Assembly (NCBI GenBank): GCA_017590115.1
Contig: JAGGNK010003335.1
Coordinates: 3,038,001-3,102,000 of the forward strand
Origin: Montifringilla adamsi
Lineage: Eukaryota; Chordata; Aves; Passeriformes; Passeridae
Length of the DNA stretch: 64,000 nt
Reading direction: 5' to 3'
The position numbers and the translations under genes were made by a program. Below the pieces are notes generated by a model. It worked only from the letters and a program-made list of their open reading frames with translations, ran no database searches and was not told the DNA's origin. This document shows, piece by piece, positions 26,777 to 38,839 of this stretch. The first letter of the stretch is position 1. Every line of letters begins with the position of its first letter.

Positions 26777-26789
26777 AAGTAAGCTGTGA

Positions 26790-29130
26790 GTTGTAACTCT
26801 CCTTTTACAGCACTTCAGAGTTGAAGTTTTTAATATTTCTATTTCATAATTAGGTTTCAAAGATCAGATCAGTTAGTAGTTACTGTTAGAACTTTGCATT
26901 CAATGCAAATCAAAGGAGACAAACAATATCAGGCAAGGTGCTCTACTGATAAGAATCGTTGTCATTGCACACTGGTTTGATACCAGAAATGTGCTGGTAA
27001 AAAAAAAACAAAAAAAACTTCATCAGACACTTCCCAGTTACACTGCAATTACACACAAGGCTTCTTACATAATATTCCACATGTATTTCCAACTTCAAAA
27101 TTCTTAAATATAGTAATAGTCTTTAAGCATTTGTGAGTGCAGTTGTGCCCACACAATTGTGTCTAAACTTCTGAACTAGTTAATGGTTCATTCCCAGAAA
27201 AGACTGGCACAATCTTGATGGGTTTTGAAGCTCAGCTATAATGCAAAAATAGGGTACTTGTCTGGCATTCATCTGCTATCTGTCAGCCTCCAGTTGTTTT
27301 CTAACACAGTTCATTTTCTACCACTTGATAGAAATATAGAAGAGACAGGCAGAGAGAATGTCTATGTACCAAGGGAGAAGAGAAAAAGAATAAAAGACTT
27401 ATTCACAATTATGCCAAGCTTCACTGGAGACAGCAAGTGAGAACCTTGATTGGAGGCTGATGACAGCATTCCCCTGTATGACAACTCTCAGGTAAAGACT
27501 GTTGCAGGGGCCACACAGAGATATCTGGAGTTTGCCAAATACTGTCCATGCCACTGCTAATGGTCAATAACAACAGTGTGGTTTCTATTTTCACCATTAA
27601 TGAAAGAGAGCAATAAGAATTTTCTTTCCAAATAAATTGACCTTCCTATGGCTGGGTAGGAGTGATCAGATTTTTGAGATTAAGAGTAATAGATAGAGAA
27701 CATTGTACTGTTACTGATGATACTGGTTGGTTTCTGAGTACTTCGTCTGCATCTTTCAAAAATCCATTGTAATAAAATACAATCCCAATTTCTTTTCACA
27801 CTGCAACATATTTATTGAGCTGGATAGTTGTGCTGCAGTGTGAAAATAAGAATATATAAGCTCCCTTTCCTTAGAAAGGTAAATCAAAAAAATCAGCTAT
27901 ACTATATTCCAGAACTTAAATTTACTGGCTGTGAAATTTATACATCCAAATTGCCTCAAATATTACCCTTGTAAACTTACGTTGAAGATTTTATACACAC
28001 AGAGGGAAAAAAAGGCTCTTGAAGATTTGAAGAGTTTTGAAGATTTGAAGGCACATTCAGGACAGTCAACTATACTTTTTTGGATACTCAAAGAATTCCT
28101 CATGGATCACAGAAACCAGCAAATGAACCAGTACTGCCATCAGCAAAGACCAGCAGGCTGCAAGATGTACCTCTGCACTCTTATGGTTTGGGACATCATT
28201 CCTGACAACTTCAGACACTCAAGTATTTCTGAGCAAAAAGAACTTAATATGCATGAACTTATTCAACAAAAAACAAAGGGTAATTAACAGTATAGAAAAA
28301 TTACTTTATTTACAAACTACCAGGGAACAGGCGTTGTGCTCCAATTCTAACTAGCACCAAAATATTTATTAAAACTATTGATGAATTAGATCAGACTTGC
28401 ATTCAACAAAACACAGCACATAGAGCATCATGTTGTCACACTTTGAGTGGGGGGAAATCAGGGATCCAGGTCAGATATTAGAAACACATTGTGGAACTGA
28501 TTAAGTAGCTCTAAAGTCTTCCCAGGTAAAGGACAGGATGAATATCTATGAGGAAAAACTGCTCTGTTGTAAAGCAGGAGTATAAACCCTTGAGGTTCTT
28601 TCAAACTTCATTTTATACTTAAAAATGCTAAAGCATTCAAGATACCACAGCAAAATAATTTGATTAACTTTACAAGCTCAAAGTTTCCTAGTCATCAAAA
28701 TTGTATTCATGAAATTAACATTTAAGTTCTTTAAAGCAAATAAGCCTAACTACATTGTTTTATAAGCTTCCCAGCTTATAACCCCAAAATTTTATCAGCA
28801 GTTTTATTACCATTTTCCATCTGTAAATTTATATTATGTTAAGAAGCTATTTTCTTCAAACTAAGTGGTTAGTACTGAGGAATGTTCAATAGACCATAAA
28901 CTTAGAAATCATTGTTCATACAACTATTGTTTTTAAACAAAATTGCTGTCATTTATATAATTGCTATAAAACTCGAACTGTGCCAATTGGAAAGCAAGGA
29001 GCATTTGCTGAGTCTTAAGATCATTTCGTTGTTTCTATCTTGGCAGGCTCCTGGATGAGATTGCTTAAAGCAAACGTCACATAATTAAGAGTGTACAAAT
29101 TATCTTCTTTAAAAATCACTCGCTCAGAAC
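26790..29130. other. Non-coding AT-rich DNA
   Basis: No gene seen. A short repeat of TTGAAGATTTGAAG lies at about 28019-28048, inside a chance frame (27931-28287). Confidence 0.6.
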
Positions 29131-29156
29131 TCAAAACAGCAACTGAAGGGGGGGAA

Positions 29157-29434
29157 GGAGAGGAGAGGAGAGGAGAGGAGGAAGGAGGAAAGGAAAGGAA
29201 GAAGGAGGAAAGGAAAGGAAAGGAGGGAAGGGCCAACAGTGTTCTACATTATCATGGTTTCCCCTTCTTTTATTTCCAATCAGGAGAGGAGAGGAGAGGA
29301 GAGGAGAGGAGAGGAGAGGAGAGGAGAGGAAGAAGGAGGAAAGGAAAGGAAGAAGGAGGAAAGGAAAGGAAAGGAGGGAAGGGCCAACAGTGTTCTACAT
29401 TATCATGGTTTCCCCTTCTTTTATTTCCAATCAG
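29157..29434 (+). repeat. GGAGA-type purine array inside a 151-bp-period duplication
   Basis: Positions 29157-29283 recur at 29308-29434 (period 151 bp, one mismatch, at 29180/29331). Each copy has AGGAG pentamers, then GGAAA/GAAGGAGG-type purine sequence, then about 55 bp of unique sequence ending TTTCCAATCAG. The second pentamer array (29282-29330) is expanded relative to the first. The plus strand is almost pure purine through the arrays. This also creates long Arg-Gly-Glu-Glu-type open frames (29091-29474, 29239-29493), which are repeat artefacts and not genes. Confidence 0.95.
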
Positions 29435-29439
29435 CCTAC

Positions 29440-29710
29440 AAGGGGAGCAGTCCCTCTCTGAATGCAGGCACTGAGGGGAATTGCAGGCGGTGAGGCTCTG
29501 CCCTGGCTGAGCAGCGACAGCTCACACAGCTTTTGCAGGTGTGAATTCCCTGCCACAGAATTTACAGAGCACATGGGGAGCTCACTCCCAGGCTCTGCAG
29601 TGCAGGTACTCCCTTTACCCTGTTCCTTCCCCCTGAAGTTCAGCTGTTTGCTAAAGGGTGGGCTCCAGGATTCCCAGCCCCCAGGTCTCCACACACACGT
29701 GTGACTTTTG
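29440..29710. other. GC-richer patch, no gene recognised
   Basis: Moderately GC-rich unique sequence with overlapping 80-87-codon frames on opposite strands. No family features. Coding is not supported. Confidence 0.4.
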
Positions 29711-29714
29711 TCTT

Positions 29715-31500
29715 TGTCTCTCTCACAGGTGTCAGCTAATTTATTAAATTAGTTTAACCAACTCTTCAGCCCAGTGCACTACTCTGGCCCTTTTGCTTTG
29801 TTTGTATTCCAAGCAGAGAATTTCTTAACCAACCATTCATCTGGACTACTGGGGGGGAAAAAAAAGTAAAAGAAAAAAATAGGCACAGAGAGAAATTTTT
29901 GAAATTTTTCCTATCTAAATGTAGTGTATCCAGAGACAGAAATCTTTCTCTCTTGTACAGAGAGAGAAATTTTGCTTTGCATAAATTGTTGCAATAATTT
30001 AAAATGCTGTCTCGCTATTGACACACTCATCACAAATGCTTTTAAAAACTGCTAGAAAATTCTAGAAAAAATATGGACATGATATTTATATGAAAATATG
30101 ACACTATAAAAATAGTACCATAGGGAAACATTGGTTCAAATATATAAATCTTACACATTGGACCTTTTTGTTGCCGGTGAAGAAGAATTTGGCTTGTGTT
30201 CCAGAGCATTGTCCTAAGCATCACATCGCCTGTTATTTCTAATGTCAGCATGTCACCTGCTGTTGCAAAAAAATACTGAGGAAAAACCCCCATATTTTTT
30301 GTAATTTAAAATTGCACACATATCAGAAATAGCAAACTGCCCAATCTGTTTGCAGACTGGCAGGGACCCAGGGTTTGCCATTTCCCAAATCATAACTGAT
30401 TCCTCTGGCAGACCTCTGGCTATGCCACTGCTCTCAGGGCAGCAAGGACACAGAGCTCTGCCTTGTTTAATTCTTAAAAATACAAAAAAAATCAGTTAAA
30501 GGTTAATAAATAGATTATCAAATAAGCTTCAAAGTATGCTGTTGTAGTAGGAACAGCAACCAAAATAAAGAATAAAGTGTAATGCAAACACAGCATGTTA
30601 AGGCAGTATAAGGACAGAATAAGTCTCCTTATCCTGGTGGTCAGCACAGCTGCTACCCCAAGACACTGCAAAACTCAAAGCAACTCGTAAATTCCACAGA
30701 CTAGAGTAGTTTGTTACTCTAGAGAACTCTGCAGGACATGTGCCTTGATATGTTATATTTTCCTCATCAAGTAAGCAGAAAGAAAATAAAGGGCGCTGTA
30801 AAAGAAGGTTAATCTAGCACACAATACAAAAATAGGTGCTCTGAAATAAGAATTTTTATTTTTTTTTTTTAAATCAGACTTGGTTTCTCCCCAGATTTGT
30901 TAAAAATAGGTGTCTTGTTAGCCATGTCCCTCACTGAGGCACTTGCAAACCAAAGTGAAAGGTTAATTTTGCCACACAGATCCTCTTGTTTCAAAATACA
31001 TATCTGGCTACAGAGAGTCTGGCAGTAAATAAATAACATTTTTACAAGTCAGACTATTAATCCCTTGCTACCATTCTGAAAAATCCTGCTCAGCTGAGCT
31101 GAGTGTGTGGACTCATTAGCTGTGTCACCAAAAATTTTTGAAGTAAAAAGCATTTCAAATTCATGTTACTCTAAATTGTGATGTATGTAAAAATAATAGG
31201 GGCTTTTTTGGTCTTCTCTTTTTTGAGTCTTTAAAATTTGGCTTTCAACATTCTGGAAACTCAAGATGGATTAGAGCAACTAGTACTTGAACCAGAGTAT
31301 AAATAATTAGTTAAAACACTCTTAGTGCAAGTATTCACACTGCAAAAAATTAATGAGAAGTCTCATAAAGTATTTTGAACCAGCAGGAACACCCATTTTA
31401 TTATCAGCAACAAAAATATATATATATGATGCCAGGTGTAAACAATCATAAACAGCTAGAAATTATTGCAAAGACCCCTGCTATGGTGTCATAAAGGGAA
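29715..31500. other. Non-coding AT-rich DNA
   Basis: No gene seen. A short (AT)6 run lies at 31416-31427. Confidence 0.65.
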
Positions 31501-31509
31501 ACACATTGG

Positions 31510-31915
31510 TTTATAGCCTAAGGAGTGCCAGTAAAACCCCCTGAGCACAGAACTCTGCAGTGCCTGCAGAGCAGAGAGCAGCTTGGGCAGCTCTGGGCCA
31601 AAGCTTTGCACAGTTCTGGGCGATGCTGCTCGGGTGTGTCCCTCAACACCAGGATTTCATGCAAAACACTCGGATATCCAGTGCCAAACACGCAGCAGCT
31701 CACCCACATCCTTGGGGTGCATTGCAGAGGATGCTGCTGCCCAGGCCGAGGTGAAAGGAACAAAGGTGTGGTGACAGCCCTGATTAGCCACCCAAACCCC
31801 GGCGTGGTTTTACTCCTGAGAGAGGACGCAACCTTAGTGCTTTGTGTGGATCATTGTGCACCAATATTTGTGCAATTAATTCTACCAAGACAAGCCAAGA
31901 GTTCAAATCTATAAA
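31510..31915. other. GC-richer patch with a 129-codon frame
   Basis: Plus-strand frame 31525-31914 is open for 129 codons and overlapped by two more plus frames and one minus frame. The product is Cys/Leu/Gln-rich with no ordered motif. All-frame openness in a GC-rich patch argues for chance. It may be an old repeat fragment. Confidence 0.3.
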
Positions 31916-31919
31916 TATT

Positions 31920-34900
31920 TACTTCTCACCTCACTGACTTTGTATTTATTCCTTTGGCGCTGCCATGACAGGTTTAACACTCCTTTTCACCGCCTTTCCC
32001 TGAGCAGCTTTACTCATCATGCCGTACCAAGGCTGAGAGATCACTACAATGTAACTCACAGAAGGCTTCTAAGGGTAATAAATGGCTTTTCATTGACTTG
32101 AAAAGCCTACGTGTGCAACAAGAGCATTCCTCTCTCCCAACTAGAGCCCTGAGCAGCTGATCATTCCTGGAATAAAAAAGGAGATAGAAGAATTTTTCTT
32201 TAAATTATTCGGGCCAGATTTTAAAGACACTGGGATTGTCCTGCAGCTTTAAAATATTCCTTGTTTCTGGACAAGATAAAAAAGTCTAACTTCTCCTAAA
32301 GTGTTTGTGCAACATCCAAGAGTGCATGGTGCAAATTCAAGGTAGTTGTTAACAGGTATTTTAAGGAGAAATTATTGTCAGAAAACCATCATTTACTCCA
32401 AACACAAAGATCGACTGTTCTACTTTGATATTTGACAAAAATTATTTCAATTTTCAGTGAAACAGATTAAAAAATGAAACTTCAACATAAAATGAAAGTC
32501 CATCTAAACGCACACTGGTGTTTTGGGCACATCCCTTTCTTGAGCAATAGCATAAATCTTAGTAACTTTGGTACTAATAGGCTATTGAATGTCAAGAAGG
32601 GATGAAAAGGCAGTAATTTCTGCTTGAACTATTGCACAGCTAATTGTTACTGTGTGGTGTCTGGGGAATATCTTTACCCGAAATTAAATATAGACATGAA
32701 AGTCAGAGGGTGAAAAAGAATATATCTTTTTTCCTGATTATGCATAATCTCATTAATCTTATATTAAACTCTCCTTCCTAAAGTAATGTTTAAAATATGA
32801 AACTGGCACTGCTGCTGAGGAATGATGCAGAGGAGAAAAACAAACCAACAGGGAAATTCAAGTACAGAAACAACACTGACTTTGGAGCAAATGTTCCTGC
32901 AATGATTATACAAACGTAGGGCATTATTTTTGGCCATGATGAATTCTGCCATCTTTTCCTACTAATGCACTTATTGTAGTTACAAGGTACAAATCTTGTT
33001 GAAAGTGCACCAATTCTTCTAGAGAGCAGCAAGCCATACCAATAACAACATCTGCTTAATAGAAAGGTCTAAGCTGAATTTTGAGTATTTATTGCATGGA
33101 AAAAGCATCATTGTGAAATTGTTTCCAGCTTTTAACTGGCAGTTTTTTCTTTTCAGTGTTGAACTCCTTTTATTTTGCCATTTTAAAGGGCTCCTAATGG
33201 GCGCTGCTGCATTATGACTCATAAGGGAAAAGTGCATGTTTGAATTATGAAGCTCAGCCATTCTCTGGGGACTGTATATGTATTACAAGAGTGGGCTTTC
33301 CACTGATTGATTGAAAACTATTGTTTCTGAGATGCTGATTACAGGATATGTCAACTTACAGACCTGCTAAAAGGTTTGCCACAAAATTATACACTGCATT
33401 TAAAATAAGCCCACAGTAAGTACTTTAATAAATTAGCATCAATATAATATTACAGAGTGGTTATATTGACACCAAAAATTGTATTTGTGAAGCTTTAAGA
33501 AAAAAGTCTAGTGGCTGTGGCAAGCTAAAAGGGAAAAAAAATCCATTTCTTTTTCAAATGAGAAATGGAATTATTGCAGTGTTTCCACAGTCTGATCTTG
33601 ACCTGTAACACTGAAGTCCTTTGTACTAAAAAGTAGAATTTCAATACAGAAAGCAAAACCATCACCATATGTGTATTTCTTCACTCTGAGGTGGCAGTTT
33701 ACATTACATATCAACATTCATGTAACCTTACTCTGAACCTAATAATTCTCTATAATCTGGAAAAAGAAAAATCTGATACCCTATATTACAATGTAAATGT
33801 AGTAGGAAAAATTGGCTCATATATTATCTAACTTCAAAGGTAGTTTTCTATTTAGAGTTTATACAGAAGTATAAATAAGGCACAGTAAAAATAACCTTTG
33901 AATTTTATCAAAAGCATAGAAAAAATTACTAGCACTACATCTTCTCATGTGGTCAGTTTGCTAAAGATCTTTTAGAATCTCTAGTTTTCAGTATTTTATA
34001 TGTTTGAATGATCTCAACCTCACTAGGATGTAGTTTTGGACTGATGCTTTTGGCAAATATGCTGCACACTGTATTCACCTTGCCATGCATGCAGGAGGTT
34101 GGCAGCAGATAAAAACTCAAAGCCTAAAATGTCTTGTGACCATTTTTCACATTTTGTTAAAATGTTCTGATACAGCATTGTTAGCAAAGAGAACAGTGAC
34201 ATAATTCTTTCAATGCTTTAGCTCATGGACTTTAAATGATTCTCTTGTTCAGCTTAGATAATACAAACTGGAAGAGGTCATTTGCAGAAAATGAGAAAAG
34301 ATTTCTAGGCCTAAAAGAGAATAGGAGATGACATTCCCCCATTTCAAGAAAAGAACAGAAGGTTCAAACTGTCCTTTGACTCATATATTTACCAATTTAA
34401 TTTAATAAAAAGAGGGCAAAAGGATGGAGAATGTATAATTCAGGGAAGTGGTGATGGGCTACAGCTGCTCTTCATCTGCAGAAGTTACTTTTTAATAAAG
34501 AAGTAGTGCAGTTTCTTGTAGACTATATAGAAAACACAGAATATGTGAAAATAAAGTGTAAAAAGAGAGTGAAAATTCGTCTGAAATGCCAGCAAGACTC
34601 GAAGAACTCAGTTTTGCACAGTGCATTAAAAAAGAAATAGAAAAGCATATGGAATGCCAAGGATGCAAAGAAATCTTTGCATGAAAGCTATCAAATAAGA
34701 GATGGCATTTTGTGACTAATTAACTTCTCTGACTGAAGCTGTTATATCAAAGTGCAAAGAAAGGCACTGCTAGAAATATCTTACAACAAAAACCCCGAGT
34801 TCAGCCACTGTTGGTGCAGACTGTGAGTGCTGGCAGTGCTCCCCAGGGCTCACTGGAGTATCTCTACAAGAGCTCATCCCACAGGCAAGGGGCTCAAAAA

Positions 34901-35274
34901 GTCTGTACACACCCCATGCCAAAATGCTGCTGTCGCCTCTACCGAAAGGTGAGGAGGGGACCAGGCCAGCTCTAGGTGTTCTTCTTTCATCACAACACTA
35001 CCTCTGTAAGAAAAAACCTGATTCCGTGGATTTATCAAAGAGGGGCTGCATCATGTAAACAAAGCACACTTGTGCAGTTGTGTAGAATTTGGATTAATTA
35101 CTTTACAAATTTCATGTGTCCTTCACTTTTCAAAGATGCACTACAAACTAACAAAGGCAACACCTAAGTTCAGCAGAACATGGGATCATTAAGAAGTGCT
35201 CACCCACTATAAATTCTACACAATCTATTTGGCTTGGCTGTACATACATATTGGTAATTTTTTCCATTTCAGGG

Positions 35275-35275
<1 letters not shown>
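31920..35275. other. Non-coding AT-rich DNA
   Basis: No gene or interspersed repeat recognised. All frames are short. Confidence 0.65.

Positions 35276-35278
<3 letters not shown>

Positions 35279-35307
<29 letters not shown>
35279..35307. repeat. (TA)n microsatellite, about 14.5 copies
   Basis: Uninterrupted TA dinucleotides, followed by TGTAAAC. Likely to be length-polymorphic. Confidence 0.97.
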
Positions 35308-35309
<2 letters not shown>

Positions 35310-35316
<7 letters not shown>

Positions 35317-36299
35317 CTTATTTTAGAGTTGGAGGATGACTACTGTTCAAAGTGAACTATGTGTAGGAAACAATCCTTTAATTTGCTACAGTTATTTGAG
35401 GGCTGATTCAAAAAAATCAAAGTCATGGTTATAAATGGCACAGCAGAGTGTCTGTCTTTTGTGCACCTCGTAAGCATTTTGTTTTTCTTGACTGCTATAC
35501 TGGTACTGCTGCTTGTTTCCAAGTTACAGAACACCATAGCTGGAAATTCATGAATTTCAAAACATTTACGGTTTCCTAAGCTTAGGCAGGGTTTTTGAAT
35601 TTTACATCCAACTGTTTTCAAGGATTATTCTGTATTATGTTTTCTGCATAACAAATTTAGTTAACATCCTTGCACTTCTCTGCTTTCTCTTGATCACATT
35701 GTAAAATAACCACAGTAGTTTAAATACAACTGTGGGAATAAATACATGAGATTTCCAGCCACCATCTGAGATAAATATTTGCATAATGTTTAGTTAAATC
35801 TCTACTGAAAAGACTAAGACCTCTTATCACTGTCCAGATGGAATCCTGAATTTATCAAAGCCTACACACCTTTGCTGATATTAATTTAGGTATTTAGAAA
35901 ATCCAAAACCAGTTTCCATTTTCTGAGGTTTTCTAGAAGTGAAAGGGCACTGCAATGGACCTTAAAAATCATCAGAGACAGTTTCATCTCAATGCACTGC
36001 TTAAAACCTTGGTGTACTTCATTTTGCCATCTACAAGTCAAATATTAGTGATTTTAAATCTCTCTGGATGAAAATATGGTACTTTTTTTTTAAAAGAAAA
36101 ACATATCATTAATCAAATGTCAAAAGAACTGGTTCTTTATGAAGTTGATGAAGACAACTGGTTTCTTCTGGAAACTTACTTTGCTAAACATGTGATTACC
36201 TACCTTGATATGTTATAGTCCCTCAACACTCACTAGACATCCAGCAGTAAAATAGAAGAGCATTTAACTCAGACACTTGTGAAGTCCCAAAAAAGAATA

Positions 36300-36300
<1 letters not shown>
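35310..36300. other. Non-coding AT-rich DNA
   Basis: Nothing recognisable. A 93-codon minus-strand frame (35340-35621) has no supporting splice or family evidence. Confidence 0.6.

Positions 36301-36302
<2 letters not shown>

Positions 36303-36352
<50 letters not shown>
36303..36352 (+). repeat. Uninterrupted poly-A, 50 bases
   Basis: Fifty consecutive A with no interruption, preceded by AAAAGAATAAGC. It could be the tail of a young retrocopy, but the 300 bp upstream matches no mRNA or SINE that I know, and no target-site duplication is evident. An expanded A microsatellite is equally likely. Confidence 0.95.
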
Positions 36353-36355
<3 letters not shown>

Positions 36356-36359
36356 TGAC

Positions 36360-38085
36360 AAAAAAATGTGACTAAATGTCAAATCCATTGTTTGTCCTAC
36401 CTCCTGCAGCTTCTGGAGATAACCTGTTCCATTAATAATGACAACCAACAATGCAAGTGTGTGTGCTGGGAAATATCCAAACTATTCCTTCTCCTGTAGC
36501 AGCACATTCCATTTACAGACAGAAAAAAATATCCTTAATGTTAAAGGAACCGAGGACAATTTTTAATTTCATTGTCATAACAAATTTCCTTGGTTAAATT
36601 CCTCTGGTGGCAATGGTTTTGTTGATTCCCTGCTACATTCAGCAGTTCTTAATTCAATGAAAAGTCAGGAAGCCAGACTACTATTGGAGTATTTAATACC
36701 TTCTAAGGATAATATTTAGTGTACTATTGGTAAAAAGAGCAGGTGCAAGTACAGTGAACATTTCAGTATTTATTTATGGCCACTAATGTTTTGAGAATAA
36801 TTATTGTCTTTTTAGAGTGAACATACCTCTGGAAAGGGAGAGCAAAGAGGTAGGAAAGGGACTCAATTTTCATCTAATTAAAAAGCCTTCATAAATGTTG
36901 CATAGAAAGGACCAGAGTGATGACTGGTTTGGTCTTGGCCTATTTTTCCTGCAAATATTTGGGTACTTGACTCCATAAACCTTAATGTTCTTAAGAGTGG
37001 CACACATTTGCACAGGGATAGACTGCAATGTGATGGGTAATCCCAGCATCAATTACAATGGCAGGAATTGTTTCTTTTGTTATGTTCACAGCCCACAGTG
37101 CCAAGGACAACATCACTGCACAGGATGGAGAGAGATAAGATCACAGCCAAAGGCTACAGAAATAGGGATGGCAGAAGATTCCTTCTCTAGGGTGGAATTC
37201 AAAGCTAATGAAACCTAAAGCTTCACCCCCGTCAATTTTGTCAGCAAGTGCAGCAAAATTTACAAAAGTACACTTTTGCACGTTTTTATTTTTCATTTCA
37301 AAGCTTGCAAAAATATTTTGATGCAGAATTTTATTTTGGAGTAGGTGAAAAGATGTAAATGATTCTGTTTAAAACTCTGTATTTGAAAATTACACCCTAT
37401 AGTACAGTTAAATAGAATATTCTATCATAATGATTTAGTAACATGTCACATTTATTTATCCCTGGTAAAAAACCAGTCACACAAGAGGAAGAGCACAAAG
37501 GACTGAGGCCCAGGATTCCTTTATAAAAAGAGCAGCAAGACTGACCTCGGCAGGTAAAGAGCCTTTCTCTGTACAGACTTCCAGAAGTTTGCATCCTACT
37601 CACTCACCTCAGCAGAGCACTGAAACAATTTGACAGTTGTTTCACCAGGGCAATGTGGACATATTTTGACCTTGGACTATCCTAAATATTAAAAAATAAT
37701 GCAACGGAACCAAATTAAAAGTAAAGTCTATTTCCCTTTTGAGTTTGGCAATGCAAATAGTTATATTGTTATGTGGCTCCAGGTGAAAAAACATCTAAAA
37801 CTGTCTCATTATTTCATTTTATAAAAGCTACAGATAGAACAGATGCAATCCAGAAATGCACATACGTACATATAAGTGTGTATATGTAAGCATAAATAGC
37901 TTACAGAAGTGGACAACAGCCAATCAATCACACAGGGCTGGTTTTGGAGCCTCATCCCAGTTTGCTGGTTGCAGGTACAGTTTAGGCTCTTGCAGTTCCC
38001 TGGAGGTACATTCTCCAGACATTCTCATCCATATGAAATTATTTACCCTCCTGACTGTTCTCTCAACTCAGCAAGTATGTCAAAT
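36360..38085. other. Non-coding AT-rich DNA
   Basis: No gene seen. All frames are under 80 codons. Confidence 0.65.
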
Positions 38086-38089
38086 GACA

Positions 38090-38520
38090 AACCTCAGCAG
38101 CATTCCCTCTCGTTAGAGGCACTGTTTCACGGCTCTGCCTTAGGGAGGCACTGCCAAAAGCTGAGCTGATCCCCCTGGGAGGGTGACCCTCAGTGTCCCA
38201 GGAGCTCACAGCAGAGGAGCAGCCTCTTTGAAGAGGAGTTCCCAACCCCTGATCCCTCTGGAGGCCAGGCTGCAGCCTGCAGGGTGTGCTCAGCTCAGGC
38301 AGCACTGCAGGGCAAAGGAGAAAGCTCTGCAGCAAGGGCTGAGCAGTCCTGAGCAGCCTCCTGTGCCACCAGACACAGCCTGGGACCTGTGAGAGGAGGC
38401 AGCACAACCACCAGCAACGATCTGAGGCGCCACAGTTTTATGTGAGCAGGGCAGACTTGGATCCTCTTGGCACATATCCCACTGCCCTCGACTCCTGACA
38501 CTCCTGCAGTGGTTCCAAAG
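38090..38520. other. GC-richer patch, unrecognised
   Basis: A Gln/Ser/Leu-coding GC-rich patch with a 114-codon minus frame (38063-38407) and overlapping frames on both strands. Few CpG dinucleotides, so it is not a CpG island. No known repeat landmarks were seen. Confidence 0.35.
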
Positions 38521-38810
38521 TCACAGCTTTTTGCAGTCCATGTGCACAGGGCACTTCCACCTGCCTCAGTAAGAGAATTCCTGCTCAGTCATCGCTGGAT
38601 GCACAGCTCACTCACTTCCAGGTCATGAGGAAATCACGTACAACTGCTTCACTTTTCTAGCCTATTTACTCAAGTCATTAGATTTTTCCAGTGACTTAAA
38701 AGCAAGCCCAAAATATATAAGCCTGAAGGAAATGGATTTAAACTAGATATTATCTGAGGCTTCAATATCTTTTTTTTTCCAAAACAAAGTTTGGGTTTTA
38801 GAAAAAACCC

Positions 38811-38833
38811 AAAAAAAAAAAAAAAAAAAAAAA
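38811..38833 (+). repeat. Poly-A, 23 bases
   Basis: Twenty-three A following GAAAAAACCC. No retrocopy body is recognisable upstream. Confidence 0.95.
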
Positions 38834-38839
38834 GCTCAA

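Noticed and set aside
29091..29493. 127- and 84-codon frames with Arg-Gly-Glu-Glu repeats
   Set aside because: They are translations of the GGAGA purine array and its duplication, open only because the repeat contains no stop codon.
33688..33700. Second CTCF-like GAGGTGGCAG
   Set aside because: Upstream bases do not fit the motif, and such matches are expected by chance in 64 kb.
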